From the NCBI RefSeq assembly GCF_002770595.1, contig NZ_CP022986.1, positions 3,906,001 to 3,970,000 of the forward strand: a stretch of DNA of 64,000 bases, written 5' to 3'. The position numbers and the translations under genes were made by a program. The notes beneath the pieces are model-generated. The model saw only the letters and a list, made by a program, of their open reading frames with translations. It did not search any database and had not been told where the DNA came from. The DNA comes from Chryseobacterium camelliae. Lineage in GTDB: Bacteria; Bacteroidota; Bacteroidia; Flavobacteriales; Weeksellaceae. Positions 1 to 7,468 of the stretch are shown in pieces. How positions within the stretch are numbered: position 1 is the stretch's first letter; every line of letters starts with the position of its first letter.

Positions 1-643
1 CCACAATCATGATCGGTTTCTCAGGATAGGTTGCTTTCAGCTCTTCAATATGTTTTTCCCTGAACGGGAAAGGTTCAGAGGACAGCATAATGATATCCGT
101 ATCGGCGAGGTCTTCCACAGTGATTTCAGGGTACCGGGTTCGATCTTTAAAACTGTTTACAAATCCGATTTCCTGCAGGATATGATGGATAAATGTATCC
201 GATCCGATGGTCATATACGGATTTTTCCAGATCAGGTAAGCTGCTTTTAACGGGCTGCTTATTTTAGCATTTTCCAGCACTTCATAAATTTTCAGGTTAA
301 AAAGCTGTGCTTTTTCCTGTTGGTCGAAGAGGTTTCCTAAGGTTTTAAGAAGGTAATAATTATCCTCTACCGTTTCTACATGGGTAACCACTACTTTGAA
401 TTCTTCCATCAGGGCTTCTACCTGGTCTTTGGTGTTTTCTTCCTTATTGGCAATGATCAGGTCCGGCTTCAGGCTTCTGATCTTTTCAATATTCAGGTTT
501 TTGGTTCCGCCTATAATTGGGATATTGTTTACCTGACCTTCCGGGTGGATGCAGAATTTTGTTCTTCCGGTAATCTCGTTTTCTGTCAGGCCTAAATCAA
601 ACAGAGCCTCAGTGATCGAAGGCACAAGGGAAATAACATTCAT
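1..643 (-). CDS. BtuF-like ABC transporter substrate-binding protein (3' end cut off)
   Basis: Translating the minus strand from the ATG at 643 gives an open frame to the window edge (214 codons, no stop). The N-terminus reads MNVISLVPSITEALFDLG, typical of the helical-backbone metal-receptor fold (BtuF/FhuD-type, TroA superfamily). Further hallmarks are TKFCIHP, an IGGTKN segment, and LKPDLIIANKEEN, the usual 'pDlvia...e' motif. I see no signal peptide, so it may be cytosolic, or may belong to the soluble cobalamin/iron-siderophore binding-like proteins that occur alone in Bacteroidota. Its start lies 21 bp downstream of the mgtE stop on the same strand, so the two may be co-transcribed. The ligand cannot be told from sequence; cobalamin is only the family default. 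Confidence 0.8.
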   Translation of the reverse strand, partial: MNVISLVPSITEALFDLGLTENEITGRTKFCIHPEGQVNNIPIIGGTKNLNIEKIRSLKPDLIIANKEENTKDQVEALMEEFKVVVTHVETVEDNYYLLKTLGNLFDQQEKAQLFNLKIYEVLENAKISSPLKAAYLIWKNPYMTIGSDTFIHHILQEIGFVNSFKDRTRYPEITVEDLADTDIIMLSSEPFPFREKHIEELKATYPEKPIMIV

Positions 644-664
644 ATTTTGGGACTTTGCCTAAAA

Positions 665-1987
665 TTACAAAAGTTTTCCGGTTAGGAAAAGTCCGGCAAC
701 GGTAAAATAGATGATCAGTCCCGTTACATCCACAAGGGTGGCTACAAACGGAGCGGAAGAGGTAGCAGGGTCCAGCTTGAGTTTTTTCAGGGCAAAAGGA
801 ATCATGGATCCTGAAAGGGTTCCCCAGAGTACAATGGCAATCAGTGAAACGGAAACGCTCAGCCCAACATACACCCAATAGATCCCGTAATCAAACAGGC
901 CTATTTTCTGCCAGAGCATGATGCGTATAAATCCTATCACCCCCAATATAGCGCCCAGGCACAATCCTGAGACAATTTCTTTTTTCATGACGTACCACCA
1001 GTCTTTCAGGGTGATTTCCTGCAGGGCCATTGCACGGATGATGAGTGTGGCAGCCTGTGAACCGGAATTTCCGCCACTCGAAATAATCAGCGGAACAAAT
1101 AATGCCAGCACTACGGCCTTTTCAATTTCTTTGTCGAAGTATCCCATGGCGGAAGCGGTAAGCATTTCCGAAATGAACAGGATGATCAGCCAGGTAGCCC
1201 TTTTACGGATCATTTCAGTCCATGACGTATGGGTATAGGGAAGATCCAGCGCGTCAAGTCCCCCGAACTTCTGGATGTCTTCCGTGTTCTGCTGTTCGAT
1301 CTGGTCCAGGATGTCATCAATGGTGACGATGCCTACCAGAACGCCGTTTTCCGTAATAATAGGGAGTGCGCCGCGGTCATATTTTTCAAAGTAGGTCACA
1401 GCATCTTCCTTTGTGGTGGTGGTTGTGATCGCTACAAAATGGTTGTCTGTAATCTCTGAAATAGGAGTGTCCGCTTCGGCAAGCAGCAGGGTACCGATGG
1501 CAATATCATCAATGAGGCGGTTTCTTTCATCCACTACATAGAGGTAATTCATGGTTTCCACCTTTTTTCCTACCTTTTTGATCTGCTGGAGGCATCGCTG
1601 TACCGTCCATTCCTTCCGGATCTGGATGTAGTACGGTGTCATCAGACGTGCAATGGAATCCGAATCATAACCTAACAGTTTCAGGGCAATCCGTCTTTCC
1701 TGAGGATTCAGGTGATTGATGGAATACTTGATCAGCTCATCCGGAAAGTCTTCAAACAGGGCTGTACGGTCATCCGGGGTCATGGCGTTGAGGATCTCCG
1801 AAACTTCATCGCTTCCGATGCTCCGGATGGTTTCTTCCTGGAAGTCAGGATCGAGGTGGGAGAAAACTTCTGCCTTGTACTGCTTTGAAACCTTCAGGAA
1901 TGCCAACAGCCTTTCGTCAGCAGGAAGGTTGCTGAGCGTTTCGGCAATATCGGCAGGATTAAATATGATTTCGTCTCCGGAATTCAA
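665..1987 (-). CDS. mgtE: Magnesium transporter MgtE
   Basis: This is an inner-membrane Mg2+ channel of the MgtE family. The domains run in order: an N-terminal helical MgtE_N domain (about 1-110, with NPADIAETL), two CBS domains (about 120-240, ending near GIVTIDDILDQ), a connecting helix, and a five-helix pore domain (about 270-440) with the signature SGGNSGSQAATLIIRA. I place the start at the TTG at 1987 (440 aa). The frame is open back to 2041, but the upstream codons contain a good promoter: a TTG -33 box at 2039-2041 and a TATTTTTG -7 box at 2010-2017. A transcript would therefore begin near 2005. A TTG start is unusual for this group, so the start is less certain than the family call. 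The BtuF-like gene follows after 21 bp. Confidence 0.93.
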   Translation of the reverse strand: MNSGDEIIFNPADIAETLSNLPADERLLAFLKVSKQYKAEVFSHLDPDFQEETIRSIGSDEVSEILNAMTPDDRTALFEDFPDELIKYSINHLNPQERRIALKLLGYDSDSIARLMTPYYIQIRKEWTVQRCLQQIKKVGKKVETMNYLYVVDERNRLIDDIAIGTLLLAEADTPISEITDNHFVAITTTTTKEDAVTYFEKYDRGALPIITENGVLVGIVTIDDILDQIEQQNTEDIQKFGGLDALDLPYTHTSWTEMIRKRATWLIILFISEMLTASAMGYFDKEIEKAVVLALFVPLIISSGGNSGSQAATLIIRAMALQEITLKDWWYVMKKEIVSGLCLGAILGVIGFIRIMLWQKIGLFDYGIYWVYVGLSVSVSLIAIVLWGTLSGSMIPFALKKLKLDPATSSAPFVATLVDVTGLIIYFTVAGLFLTGKLL

Positions 1988-2009
1988 AGCTTGGAATTTT
2001 TTAGATACG

Positions 2010-2041
2010 CAAAAATAATTCAAATTTTTAGAACTGGGCAA
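2010..2041 (-). promoter_or_regulatory. mgtE promoter
   Basis: Read on the minus strand: TTG, 21 bp, then TATTTTTG followed by C. This matches the Bacteroidota -33/-7 consensus (TTG and TAnnTTTG). It lies about 20 bp upstream of the proposed TTG start at 1987. Confidence 0.6.
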
Positions 2042-2132
2042 TAATGGCGAAGATTTAAGGATTAATTAAAGGATCGGAGAAAGGATCTCCGAAGAAAAAC
2101 AACTCCCGGCCGCCTATGACTTCCAATACAAA

Positions 2133-2157
2133 GAACACCTGCGTTGAGCAGGTGTTC
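2133..2157 (-). terminator. Hairpin terminator behind the peptide operon
   Basis: GAACACCTGC and GCAGGTGTTC form a perfect 10-bp stem with a 5-nt loop. On the minus strand it is followed by TTTGT, a weak T tract. It lies 30 bp past the stop of the last small peptide gene. Confidence 0.55.
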
Positions 2158-2187
2158 CGGATTAATTGAAAATATTTACTATTGAAA

Positions 2188-2337
2188 TCAAGGTTCTATG
2201 CAGGCATACGGACGGCACACCCCATTGCAGCACCATCCTGTAGTGCAGGGATTGTGGTAAATGTCGGAGCATCTTTGGATGGCCCCGCCGTTAACGGCTT
2301 TCTGTGCTTCCCGCGTAAGTTTTTTCAGATTTTTCAT
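2188..2337 (-). CDS. Double-glycine-leader cysteine-rich peptide precursor (peptide 1)
   Basis: This is a 49-codon frame starting at the ATG at 2337. It has a charged leader, MKNLKKLTREAQKAVNGG, which ends in Gly-Gly like bacteriocin and natural-product precursors that are trimmed and exported by peptidase-containing ABC transporters. The core has six cysteines spaced C-x7-C-x4-CC-x3-C-x4-C, with a shared GWCCN segment and the ending ACIEP. The two genes just upstream are clear paralogues. The spacing fits an inhibitor cystine knot (knottin). No processing transporter or modification enzyme lies in the window. Activity (bacteriocin, signal or other) is unknown. Similar short proteins in this genus are, as I recall, annotated 'bacteriocin-like'. 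Confidence 0.75.
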   Translation of the reverse strand: MKNLKKLTREAQKAVNGGAIQRCSDIYHNPCTTGWCCNGVCRPYACIEP

Positions 2338-2419
2338 TGGATTTTTTTAGTTTGTTTTTAACAGAATCAGGTTTGAATCGTATGCATGCTGGCAACATGA
2401 GCAGCCGGCAAGCCCTCAG

Positions 2420-2563
2420 TTAGGGTTCCAGGCATGCCTGTGCCACGCACATCCTGTTGCAGCACCATCCTATAATACAGTCTGAATGGTCGATACACTT
2501 GTTGCGGTCTCCGCCGTTAATGCTTTTCTGTGCTTCCCGCGTAAGTTTTTTTAAATTTTTCAT
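2420..2563 (-). CDS. Double-glycine-leader cysteine-rich peptide precursor (peptide 2)
   Basis: This 47-aa frame runs from the ATG at 2563. The leader MKNLKKLTREAQKSINGG is almost the same as in peptide 1, also at DNA level, which points to recent duplication. The core has cysteines spaced C-x5-C-x4-CC-x3-C-x4-C, with IGWCCN and the ending ACLEP. The gene starts 20 bp after the stop of peptide 3 and ends 82 bp before peptide 1, so the three probably share one transcript. It is too short for ordinary gene callers. Leader, tandem paralogy and exact conservation of cysteine spacing are the evidence that it is real. Confidence 0.75.
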   Translation of the reverse strand: MKNLKKLTREAQKSINGGDRNKCIDHSDCIIGWCCNRMCVAQACLEP

Positions 2564-2583
2564 TGGATTTAGTTTGTTTCTGG

Positions 2584-2727
2584 TTACACTTCAGGGCAAG
2601 GATAAAGGACACATACGCGCTGGCAGCAGGAGCCGCCCGGACACTCAAAGTTTTCGGTACACCTGCGGAGGCCGCTGCCGTTGATGGCTTTCTGCTCCGC
2701 TCTGTTGAGCTTCTTTAAATTTTTCAT
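2584..2727 (-). CDS. Cysteine-rich leader peptide precursor with Gly-Ser cleavage site (peptide 3)
   Basis: This 47-aa frame from the ATG at 2727 is the first and most diverged of the three tandem paralogues. The leader is MKNLKKLNRAEQKAINGSG, so the usual Gly-Gly before the core is Gly-Ser. The core keeps the C-x5-C-x4-CC-x3-C-x4-C spacing with the residues GGSCCQRVC. Upstream on the minus strand there is a -7-like TATCTTGG (2749-2756) beside a perfect AT-rich palindrome (ATAATAAAA/TTTTATTAT, 2755-2775). This could be an operator for the operon. Whether a Gly-Ser site is still processed cannot be told. Confidence 0.72.
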   Translation of the reverse strand: MKNLKKLNRAEQKAINGSGLRRCTENFECPGGSCCQRVCVLYPCPEV

Positions 2728-2919
2728 ATTGTTTTGGATTAATGTCCAGCCAAGATAATAAAAATATTTTATTATTCGCTGAAATGGGAGTTGAAAAATT
2801 CAGGTAAAGCGATGGTTATCAGTAGGCGAGTGGGAGTTTTTCGTCTGCCGGACGGCGATTGAAGAAGATCGTTGAAGAGAAAAAAAATACGTTGATGAGA
2901 AATGATGACCAGGTAAATT

Positions 2920-3474
2920 TTAAAATCCGGTTTCTTCCGACGGCTTGATTTTTTTAAGGCTTTTCAGGATATCCTTAATAGCGCCGTTGGTCCCGATTTT
3001 AATGGAATTTTCAGCTGACCCCAGCAGGCGCATGTTTTTGCGGTAGGTATCATAATCGCTTTCGGTGATAAAATTACCTTCCGAGTCATACAGCTTCATG
3101 CTGACCACCACCTGGTTGGAAAAAACGTATTTTCCAAGTCCTACCTTGAAGTATTTCACTTTGGGAACCACTGCAAAATCTGCATTGTTATTGAGGCAGT
3201 AATCGGATATCGTCTGCTTGTCGATACTGTCGAAAGGGATCTGGGTTTCGGTTTTTAGCATTTTATTCCTTCGGTATCCGCTGAGGTTATCCGATACCGC
3301 ATTAAAGAACGCATAATTCGTCGGTTCTTTAATCTCTTCAATATCAGGTTCCACCTCCGGATTGAAATACAGCACCTTCCTTATTTTATCATCTGCTGTT
3401 TTCTGAGCTTTTGCATAAGAAGTGCCGATCATAATGATTGATGCGAAGGCCGTAAGGAATATAATTTTTCTCAT
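2920..3474 (-). CDS. Secreted protein of unknown function
   Basis: This is a 184-aa protein with a Sec signal peptide (MRKIIFLTAFASIIMIGTSY, cleavage probably after AKA or close by). The rest is a soluble alpha/beta-looking domain of about 160 residues: an N-terminal strand KVLYFNPEVEP, a helix around NAVSDNLSGYRRNK, and a DYCLNNNADFAVVPKVKYF segment. The latter resembles the pattern of outer-membrane-associated periplasmic proteins in which a residue window reads as 'ADavv.p.v.yf'. It has no lipobox cysteine and no enzyme motif I recognise. It has its own promoter, back to back with that of rpsO. No function is assigned. Confidence 0.75.
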   Translation of the reverse strand: MRKIIFLTAFASIIMIGTSYAKAQKTADDKIRKVLYFNPEVEPDIEEIKEPTNYAFFNAVSDNLSGYRRNKMLKTETQIPFDSIDKQTISDYCLNNNADFAVVPKVKYFKVGLGKYVFSNQVVVSMKLYDSEGNFITESDYDTYRKNMRLLGSAENSIKIGTNGAIKDILKSLKKIKPSEETGF

Positions 3475-3487
3475 TTGTAATTGTATG

Positions 3488-3516
3488 CAAAATTACTGCC
3501 TTTTCATGAATTGCAA
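3488..3516 (-). promoter_or_regulatory. Promoter of the secreted unknown
   Basis: On the minus strand: TTG (3514-3516), 18 bp, then TAATTTTG (3488-3495) followed by C, about 14 bp before the ATG at 3474. It matches the Bacteroidota consensus well. Confidence 0.65.
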
Positions 3517-3580
3517 TATAGTTTGTTAAGAAATATTTAACACTTTTTTCTATCAGTTTTGATTTACGGCATCAATAATG

Positions 3581-3611
3581 TTTGCAGAATGGAAAAATAG
3601 TCGTACTTTTG
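3581..3611 (+). promoter_or_regulatory. rpsO promoter
   Basis: TTTG at 3581-3584, 19 bp, then TACTTTTG at 3604-3611 followed by C. This is a near-ideal -33/-7 pair, and the ATG lies 36 bp further on. Confidence 0.7.
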
Positions 3612-3646
3612 CAGCCGTTACATAATAATCATTAAACAATATTGGA

Positions 3647-3916
3647 ATGTACTTAACAACAGAAAAAAAAGCAGAAATTTTCGCAAAGCACGGAAAATCT
3701 GCACAGGACACAGGAAGTGCTGAAGGACAGATTGCTCTTTTCACTTTCAGAATTAATCACTTATCTCAGCACCTGAAAGCTAACCGTCATGACTTCAATA
3801 CAGAAAGATCATTGGTGAAACTGGTAGGTAAGAGAAAAAGTTTACTAGATTATCTTAAGAAAAAAGATATCGAAAGATACAGAGCGATTATCGCTGAACT
3901 GGGTCTGAGAAAATAA
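3647..3916 (+). CDS. rpsO: 30S ribosomal protein S15
   Basis: This 89-aa protein has the usual S15 length. It binds 16S rRNA early in assembly of the small-subunit platform. The signature runs from DTGSAEGQIALFTFRINHLS through HLKANRHDFNTERSLVKLVGKRKSLLDYLKK, with the conserved HxxxNrhD and GkRrslLdYL blocks. The gene stands before pnp, as in many bacteria, but with a terminator and separate promoter between them. Upstream there is an A-rich sequence and no Shine-Dalgarno. Confidence 0.97.
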   Translation: MYLTTEKKAEIFAKHGKSAQDTGSAEGQIALFTFRINHLSQHLKANRHDFNTERSLVKLVGKRKSLLDYLKKKDIERYRAIIAELGLRK

Positions 3917-3936
3917 TCTATACAAGATTTTTAAAG

Positions 3937-3965
3937 AAGCAACTTCGAAAGAGGTTGCTTTTTTT
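3937..3965 (+). terminator. rpsO terminator
   Basis: AAGCAACTTC/GAGGTTGCTT form a 10-bp stem (one G-U pair) with a GAAA loop, followed by TTTTT. Confidence 0.8.
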
Positions 3966-4107
3966 GTGCTCATGAAAGTATGTCAGGCAGATATCAGGCG
4001 TATATCCAAGTCAAAAAATGCTGGTACACCTTATTGAAATATCAAGCGATGGAGCCTTTTCATAAGGATTTTGATTCTGATACGCCCTTTTATCCAAATA
4101 ATTACAT

Positions 4108-4115
4108 TAAATTTG
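4108..4115 (+). promoter_or_regulatory. pnp -7 element
   Basis: TAAATTTG followed by C, 66 bp before the pnp ATG. No good TTG -33 box is seen at the normal spacing. Confidence 0.5.
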
Positions 4116-4181
4116 CACACGAATTTTAGACGAAATATAATCATTAAAAGCACTCAATACGGAGTGCAACACAAACAATTT

Positions 4182-6506
4182 ATGAGTGTACCTCAAGCAA
4201 TTACAGAGCTGATTACTCTTGCAGACGGCAGAGAAATCACTATTGAAACAGGGAAATTAGCTAAACAGGCTGACGGATCTGTTGTCGTAAAAATGGGCGG
4301 AACAATGCTTTTAGCTACTGTTGTCGCAAATAAAGAAGCCAATCCTGGAGTAGACTTTTTACCGTTAACGGTAGACTACAGGGAAAAGTTTTATGCAGGC
4401 GGTAAAATCCCCGGGAATTTCTTCAGAAGAGAAGCGCGTCCTTCCGATCAGGAGATTTTAACGATGCGTTTGGTGGACAGGGTTTTAAGACCTTTGTTCC
4501 CGGAAGATTTCCACGCGGAAGTTCAGGTGATGATTTCCCTGATTTCTTATGACGGACAGTCGATTCCGGATGACCTTGCCGGTCTTGCGGCATCATCAGC
4601 GATTGCCATTACCGATATTCCTTTCAACGGACCGATGTCTGAAGTAAGGGTCGTAAGAATCAACGGTGAGCTGTCTATCAACCCGAATTATGCAGATCTT
4701 AAAGAATCCGACCTTGATATCATGGTGGGAGCGACCAAAGACTCTATCGTAATGGTAGAAGGGGAGATGAAAGAAATTACTGAAGCTGAAATGCTGGAAG
4801 CCATCCAGTTTGCCCATGCTGAAATCAAGAAGCAGGTAGAAGCTCAGGAGAGATTAGCTGAAAAAGTAGGTAAATCTTTACCGAAAAGAGAATATAACCA
4901 CGAAAACCACGATGAAGCCATCCGTGAGAAAGTGTGGAAAGAAACGTATGATAAAGTATACGAAGTTGCGAAGACCCCTTCAGGAAAAGAAGAGAGAGGA
5001 GAAAGGTTCAAAGCCGTCCTTGATGAGTTTTTAGCACAGTATGTGGATCATCCGGAAGAGCTTGAAAGAGTGACACCGTTCGCCAAAGTATATTACCACG
5101 ATGTGGAAAAAGAGGCGATGCGTAACATGATTCTGAATGACAAAATCCGTCTGGACGGACGTGATCCTGAAACCATCAGACCGATCTGGAGCGAAATCGA
5201 CTACCTTCCGGGAGCACACGGTTCAGCGATCTTTACCAGAGGGGAAACCCAGTCTTTAACCGCTGTAACATTAGGATCCATTAAGGATGCCAATATGGTG
5301 GACAGCGTTATGGTTAACTATGACGAGAGATTCTTCCTTCATTATAACTTCCCTCCGTTCTCTACCGGTGAAGCAAGGCCTTTAAGAGGAACTTCCAGAA
5401 GAGAAGTAGGACATGGTAACTTGGCTCAGAGAGCTTTGGCTAACATGATCCCTGAGGAAAACCCTTATACCATCCGTATCGTTTCCGATATCCTGGAATC
5501 CAACGGTTCATCTTCTATGGCAACGGTTTGCGCCGGAACCCTGGCGTTGATGGATGCCGGTGTTCAGATTGCCAAGCCGGTTTCCGGAATTGCAATGGGA
5601 CTGGTAACCGATGTTAAAACAGGAAAATTCACGGTACTTTCCGATATCCTGGGTGATGAAGACCACCTTGGGGATATGGACTTCAAAGTAACGGGAACAG
5701 CAGACGGGATCACCGCTTGCCAGATGGACATCAAGATCCAGGGACTTTCCATGGACATCATGGAGAAGGCACTGATGCAGGCTAAAGACGGAAGACTTCA
5801 TATCTTAAATAAAATCACGGAAACTATTGCACAGCCGAGAGAAGATGTGAAACCTCATGCACCGAAAATGGTGATGATGGAGATCCCTAAAGACTTCATC
5901 GGAGCGGTAATCGGGCCTGGAGGAAAGATCATCCAGCAGATGCAGAAAGATACCGATACCGTAATTGCTATTGAAGAAGTAGGCGAAATCGGAAGGATTG
6001 AGATTTCCGGGGTTAGCAGAGACAAAATCAACGAAGCGATCGCGAAAATCAACGAAATCACATTCGTACCTGTTGTAGGCGAAGTATACAACGGTAAAGT
6101 AGTAAAAGTAATGGACTTCGGAGCTTTCGTAGCCATTGCCAAAGGTACGGAAGGACTGCTTCACATCTCTGAAATCGAATGGTCGCGCCTGGATAAGGTG
6201 CCTTACAATGAAGGGGATGAAGTGGAAGTGAAATTCATGGGTTACGATGACCGTAAGAAAATGAAGCTTTCAAGAAAAGTATTGTTGCCAAGGCCTCCAA
6301 GACCGGAAGGACAGGGAAGACCGGAGCGTTCTGAACGATCTGACAGACCGAACAGGCCTGAAGGACAAAGAAGGCCTGAAGGACAAAGAAGACCTGAAGG
6401 TGACAGAGAAAGAAGGCCTGAAGGAGAAAGAAGACAGGAAAGGGAGAGAAGGCCTGAAGGTGACCAGCCTCAGGAAGATCAGAACCCTTCATCAGAAGAA
6501 GCATAA
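4182..6506 (+). CDS. pnp: Polynucleotide phosphorylase
   Basis: This is a phosphorolytic 3'-5' exoribonuclease and polymerase, a ring trimer of the RNA degradation machinery. I use the ATG at 4182 (774 aa). The frame is open back to 4071, but that extension contains the promoter (TAAATTTG at 4108-4115). Domains: a first RNase PH domain (about 20-150), a helical linker, and a second RNase PH domain (about 330-545) with GRDPETIRPI, the FFLHYNFPPFSTGE block and TGTADGITACQMDIK. A KH domain (IGPGGKIIQQMQ) and an S1 domain (VVGEVYNGKVVKVMDFGAFV) follow. After S1 comes an arginine-rich tail of about 65 residues built on RPEGQR/RPEGER repeats. This is a low-complexity, probably disordered RNA- or protein-contact region. 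Confidence 0.97.
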   Translation: MSVPQAITELITLADGREITIETGKLAKQADGSVVVKMGGTMLLATVVANKEANPGVDFLPLTVDYREKFYAGGKIPGNFFRREARPSDQEILTMRLVDRVLRPLFPEDFHAEVQVMISLISYDGQSIPDDLAGLAASSAIAITDIPFNGPMSEVRVVRINGELSINPNYADLKESDLDIMVGATKDSIVMVEGEMKEITEAEMLEAIQFAHAEIKKQVEAQERLAEKVGKSLPKREYNHENHDEAIREKVWKETYDKVYEVAKTPSGKEERGERFKAVLDEFLAQYVDHPEELERVTPFAKVYYHDVEKEAMRNMILNDKIRLDGRDPETIRPIWSEIDYLPGAHGSAIFTRGETQSLTAVTLGSIKDANMVDSVMVNYDERFFLHYNFPPFSTGEARPLRGTSRREVGHGNLAQRALANMIPEENPYTIRIVSDILESNGSSSMATVCAGTLALMDAGVQIAKPVSGIAMGLVTDVKTGKFTVLSDILGDEDHLGDMDFKVTGTADGITACQMDIKIQGLSMDIMEKALMQAKDGRLHILNKITETIAQPREDVKPHAPKMVMMEIPKDFIGAVIGPGGKIIQQMQKDTDTVIAIEEVGEIGRIEISGVSRDKINEAIAKINEITFVPVVGEVYNGKVVKVMDFGAFVAIAKGTEGLLHISEIEWSRLDKVPYNEGDEVEVKFMGYDDRKKMKLSRKVLLPRPPRPEGQGRPERSERSDRPNRPEGQRRPEGQRRPEGDRERRPEGERRQERERRPEGDQPQEDQNPSSEEA

Positions 6507-6529
6507 GATTCTTAACTGAAATATATATA

Positions 6530-6558
6530 CATCCCTCAATTTTTTTGAGGGATGTTTT
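6530..6558 (+). terminator. pnp terminator
   Basis: CATCCCTCAA/TTGAGGGATG form a perfect 10-bp stem with a T5 loop, followed by TTTT. Confidence 0.85.
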
Positions 6559-6739
6559 GTTGTGAGGAATGGTTATCCTGCTTAATATTGTAACTTATGA
6601 AAGTATGTTTTTCGTTTTCAGTGAGCATTCAAATCCTTCTTATGAACTCTGGTTTTAAGATGCGGTTATCATAGCATATTCAGCAGGACTATAGCGCCTA
6701 ATGAAAAAAGCAATTGAATTTCAATTCATTGAAATAGGA

Positions 6740-6980
6740 TTGTATCGTATTTTTTCGTACATTTGTAAAACAAATAAAAAGGTGTAAACCTTCTTTCCTC
6801 TTTAACGGTTTAGAATTTCCATTTTTCTTCATTCGGTTTTTGTTTGTATAGCTGACGGATTTTAATACGGTTTCGTTTGATTTTACGGCAATAAGCAGGA
6901 CAGCAAAGCAGTACACCGCTTTTTATTTCTTTTCGGAAGACGAAAATTTTATCAGAAACAATTAAATTTTATTATAATAT
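6740..6980 (+). promoter_or_regulatory. Promoter and long leader of the cold-shock-domain gene
   Basis: The pnp-to-CSD gap (6507-6980) holds no convincing gene. The only promoter match is TACATTTG at 6758-6765, with a TTG at 6740-6742 (a short 15-bp spacing). If used, it gives an untranslated leader of about 210 nt, rich in pyrimidine runs and repeated CGGTTT words. Long leaders are typical of cold-shock mRNAs; that this one acts as a thermoregulator is inference. Confidence 0.4.
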
Positions 6981-7415
6981 ATGGCGGATTCTTTCTCTAA
7001 AAAAGAAAATTTTAAGAAAAAAGTTCAAAAAGCAAAAGAAAAAGCTCAGAAACGTGAAGAGCGTAAGACGAGCAATAACAAAGGAAAAGGTCTGGATGAC
7101 ATGCTGATGTATGTGGATGCCAACGGCCAGCTTACTTCCACACCACCCGATAATACGGAAAGGGCTGAAATCGATCTGGATAACATCCAGCTGGGTGCTG
7201 CTCCTATTGAGGCGGAAGAAATCAGAAAAACAGGAATTATTACCTTCTTCAGCGAAAAAGGCTATGGTTTTATCACGGAAGACAAATCGAAAGAAAATGT
7301 ATTCTTCCACAGTAACAACTGTACTGAAATGGTGAAGAAAGGGAATAAGGTATCATTCGAAAAGGAAAGATCCCCGAAAGGATTTTCTGCGGTTGATATC
7401 AAACTGGTTAAATAA
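6981..7415 (+). CDS. Cold-shock-domain RNA-binding protein with basic N-terminal extension
   Basis: A 144-aa protein. Residues 1-35 are very lysine-rich (FSKKENFKKKVQKAKEKAQK), probably helical or disordered and RNA-binding. Residues about 38-80 form an acidic linker. The C-terminal 62 residues are a cold-shock domain (OB fold) with the RNP1 motif KGYGFI and the RNP2 motif VFFHS, ending in FSAVDIKLVK. It is twice the length of a plain CspA. Family members bind single-stranded nucleic acid and act as RNA chaperones. It sits between pnp (RNA decay) and the RNA-repair genes, but has its own promoter and a shared terminator on the right. Confidence 0.9.
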   Translation: MADSFSKKENFKKKVQKAKEKAQKREERKTSNNKGKGLDDMLMYVDANGQLTSTPPDNTERAEIDLDNIQLGAAPIEAEEIRKTGIITFFSEKGYGFITEDKSKENVFFHSNNCTEMVKKGNKVSFEKERSPKGFSAVDIKLVK

Positions 7416-7437
7416 TCAATACTCTTACACCCATATA

Positions 7438-7468
7438 AAATAAAGCTTCGCAAGAAGCTTTATTTGTT
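7438..7468. terminator. Two-way terminator between the CSD and RlaP genes
   Basis: AAATAAAGCTTC, loop GCAA, then GAAGCTTTATTT: a perfect 12-bp stem with T-rich sequence on both sides. The stop codon of the convergent RlaP gene (7460-7462) lies inside the right arm. Confidence 0.75.

Noticed and set aside
665..2041. mgtE start at the TTG at 2041
   Set aside because: That TTG is the likely -33 box of the mgtE promoter, and the -7 box lies inside the extension.
6698..6916. 72-aa minus-strand frame between pnp and the cold-shock gene
   Set aside because: Lacks a promoter and protein-like order. The region is better explained as the leader of the cold-shock gene.
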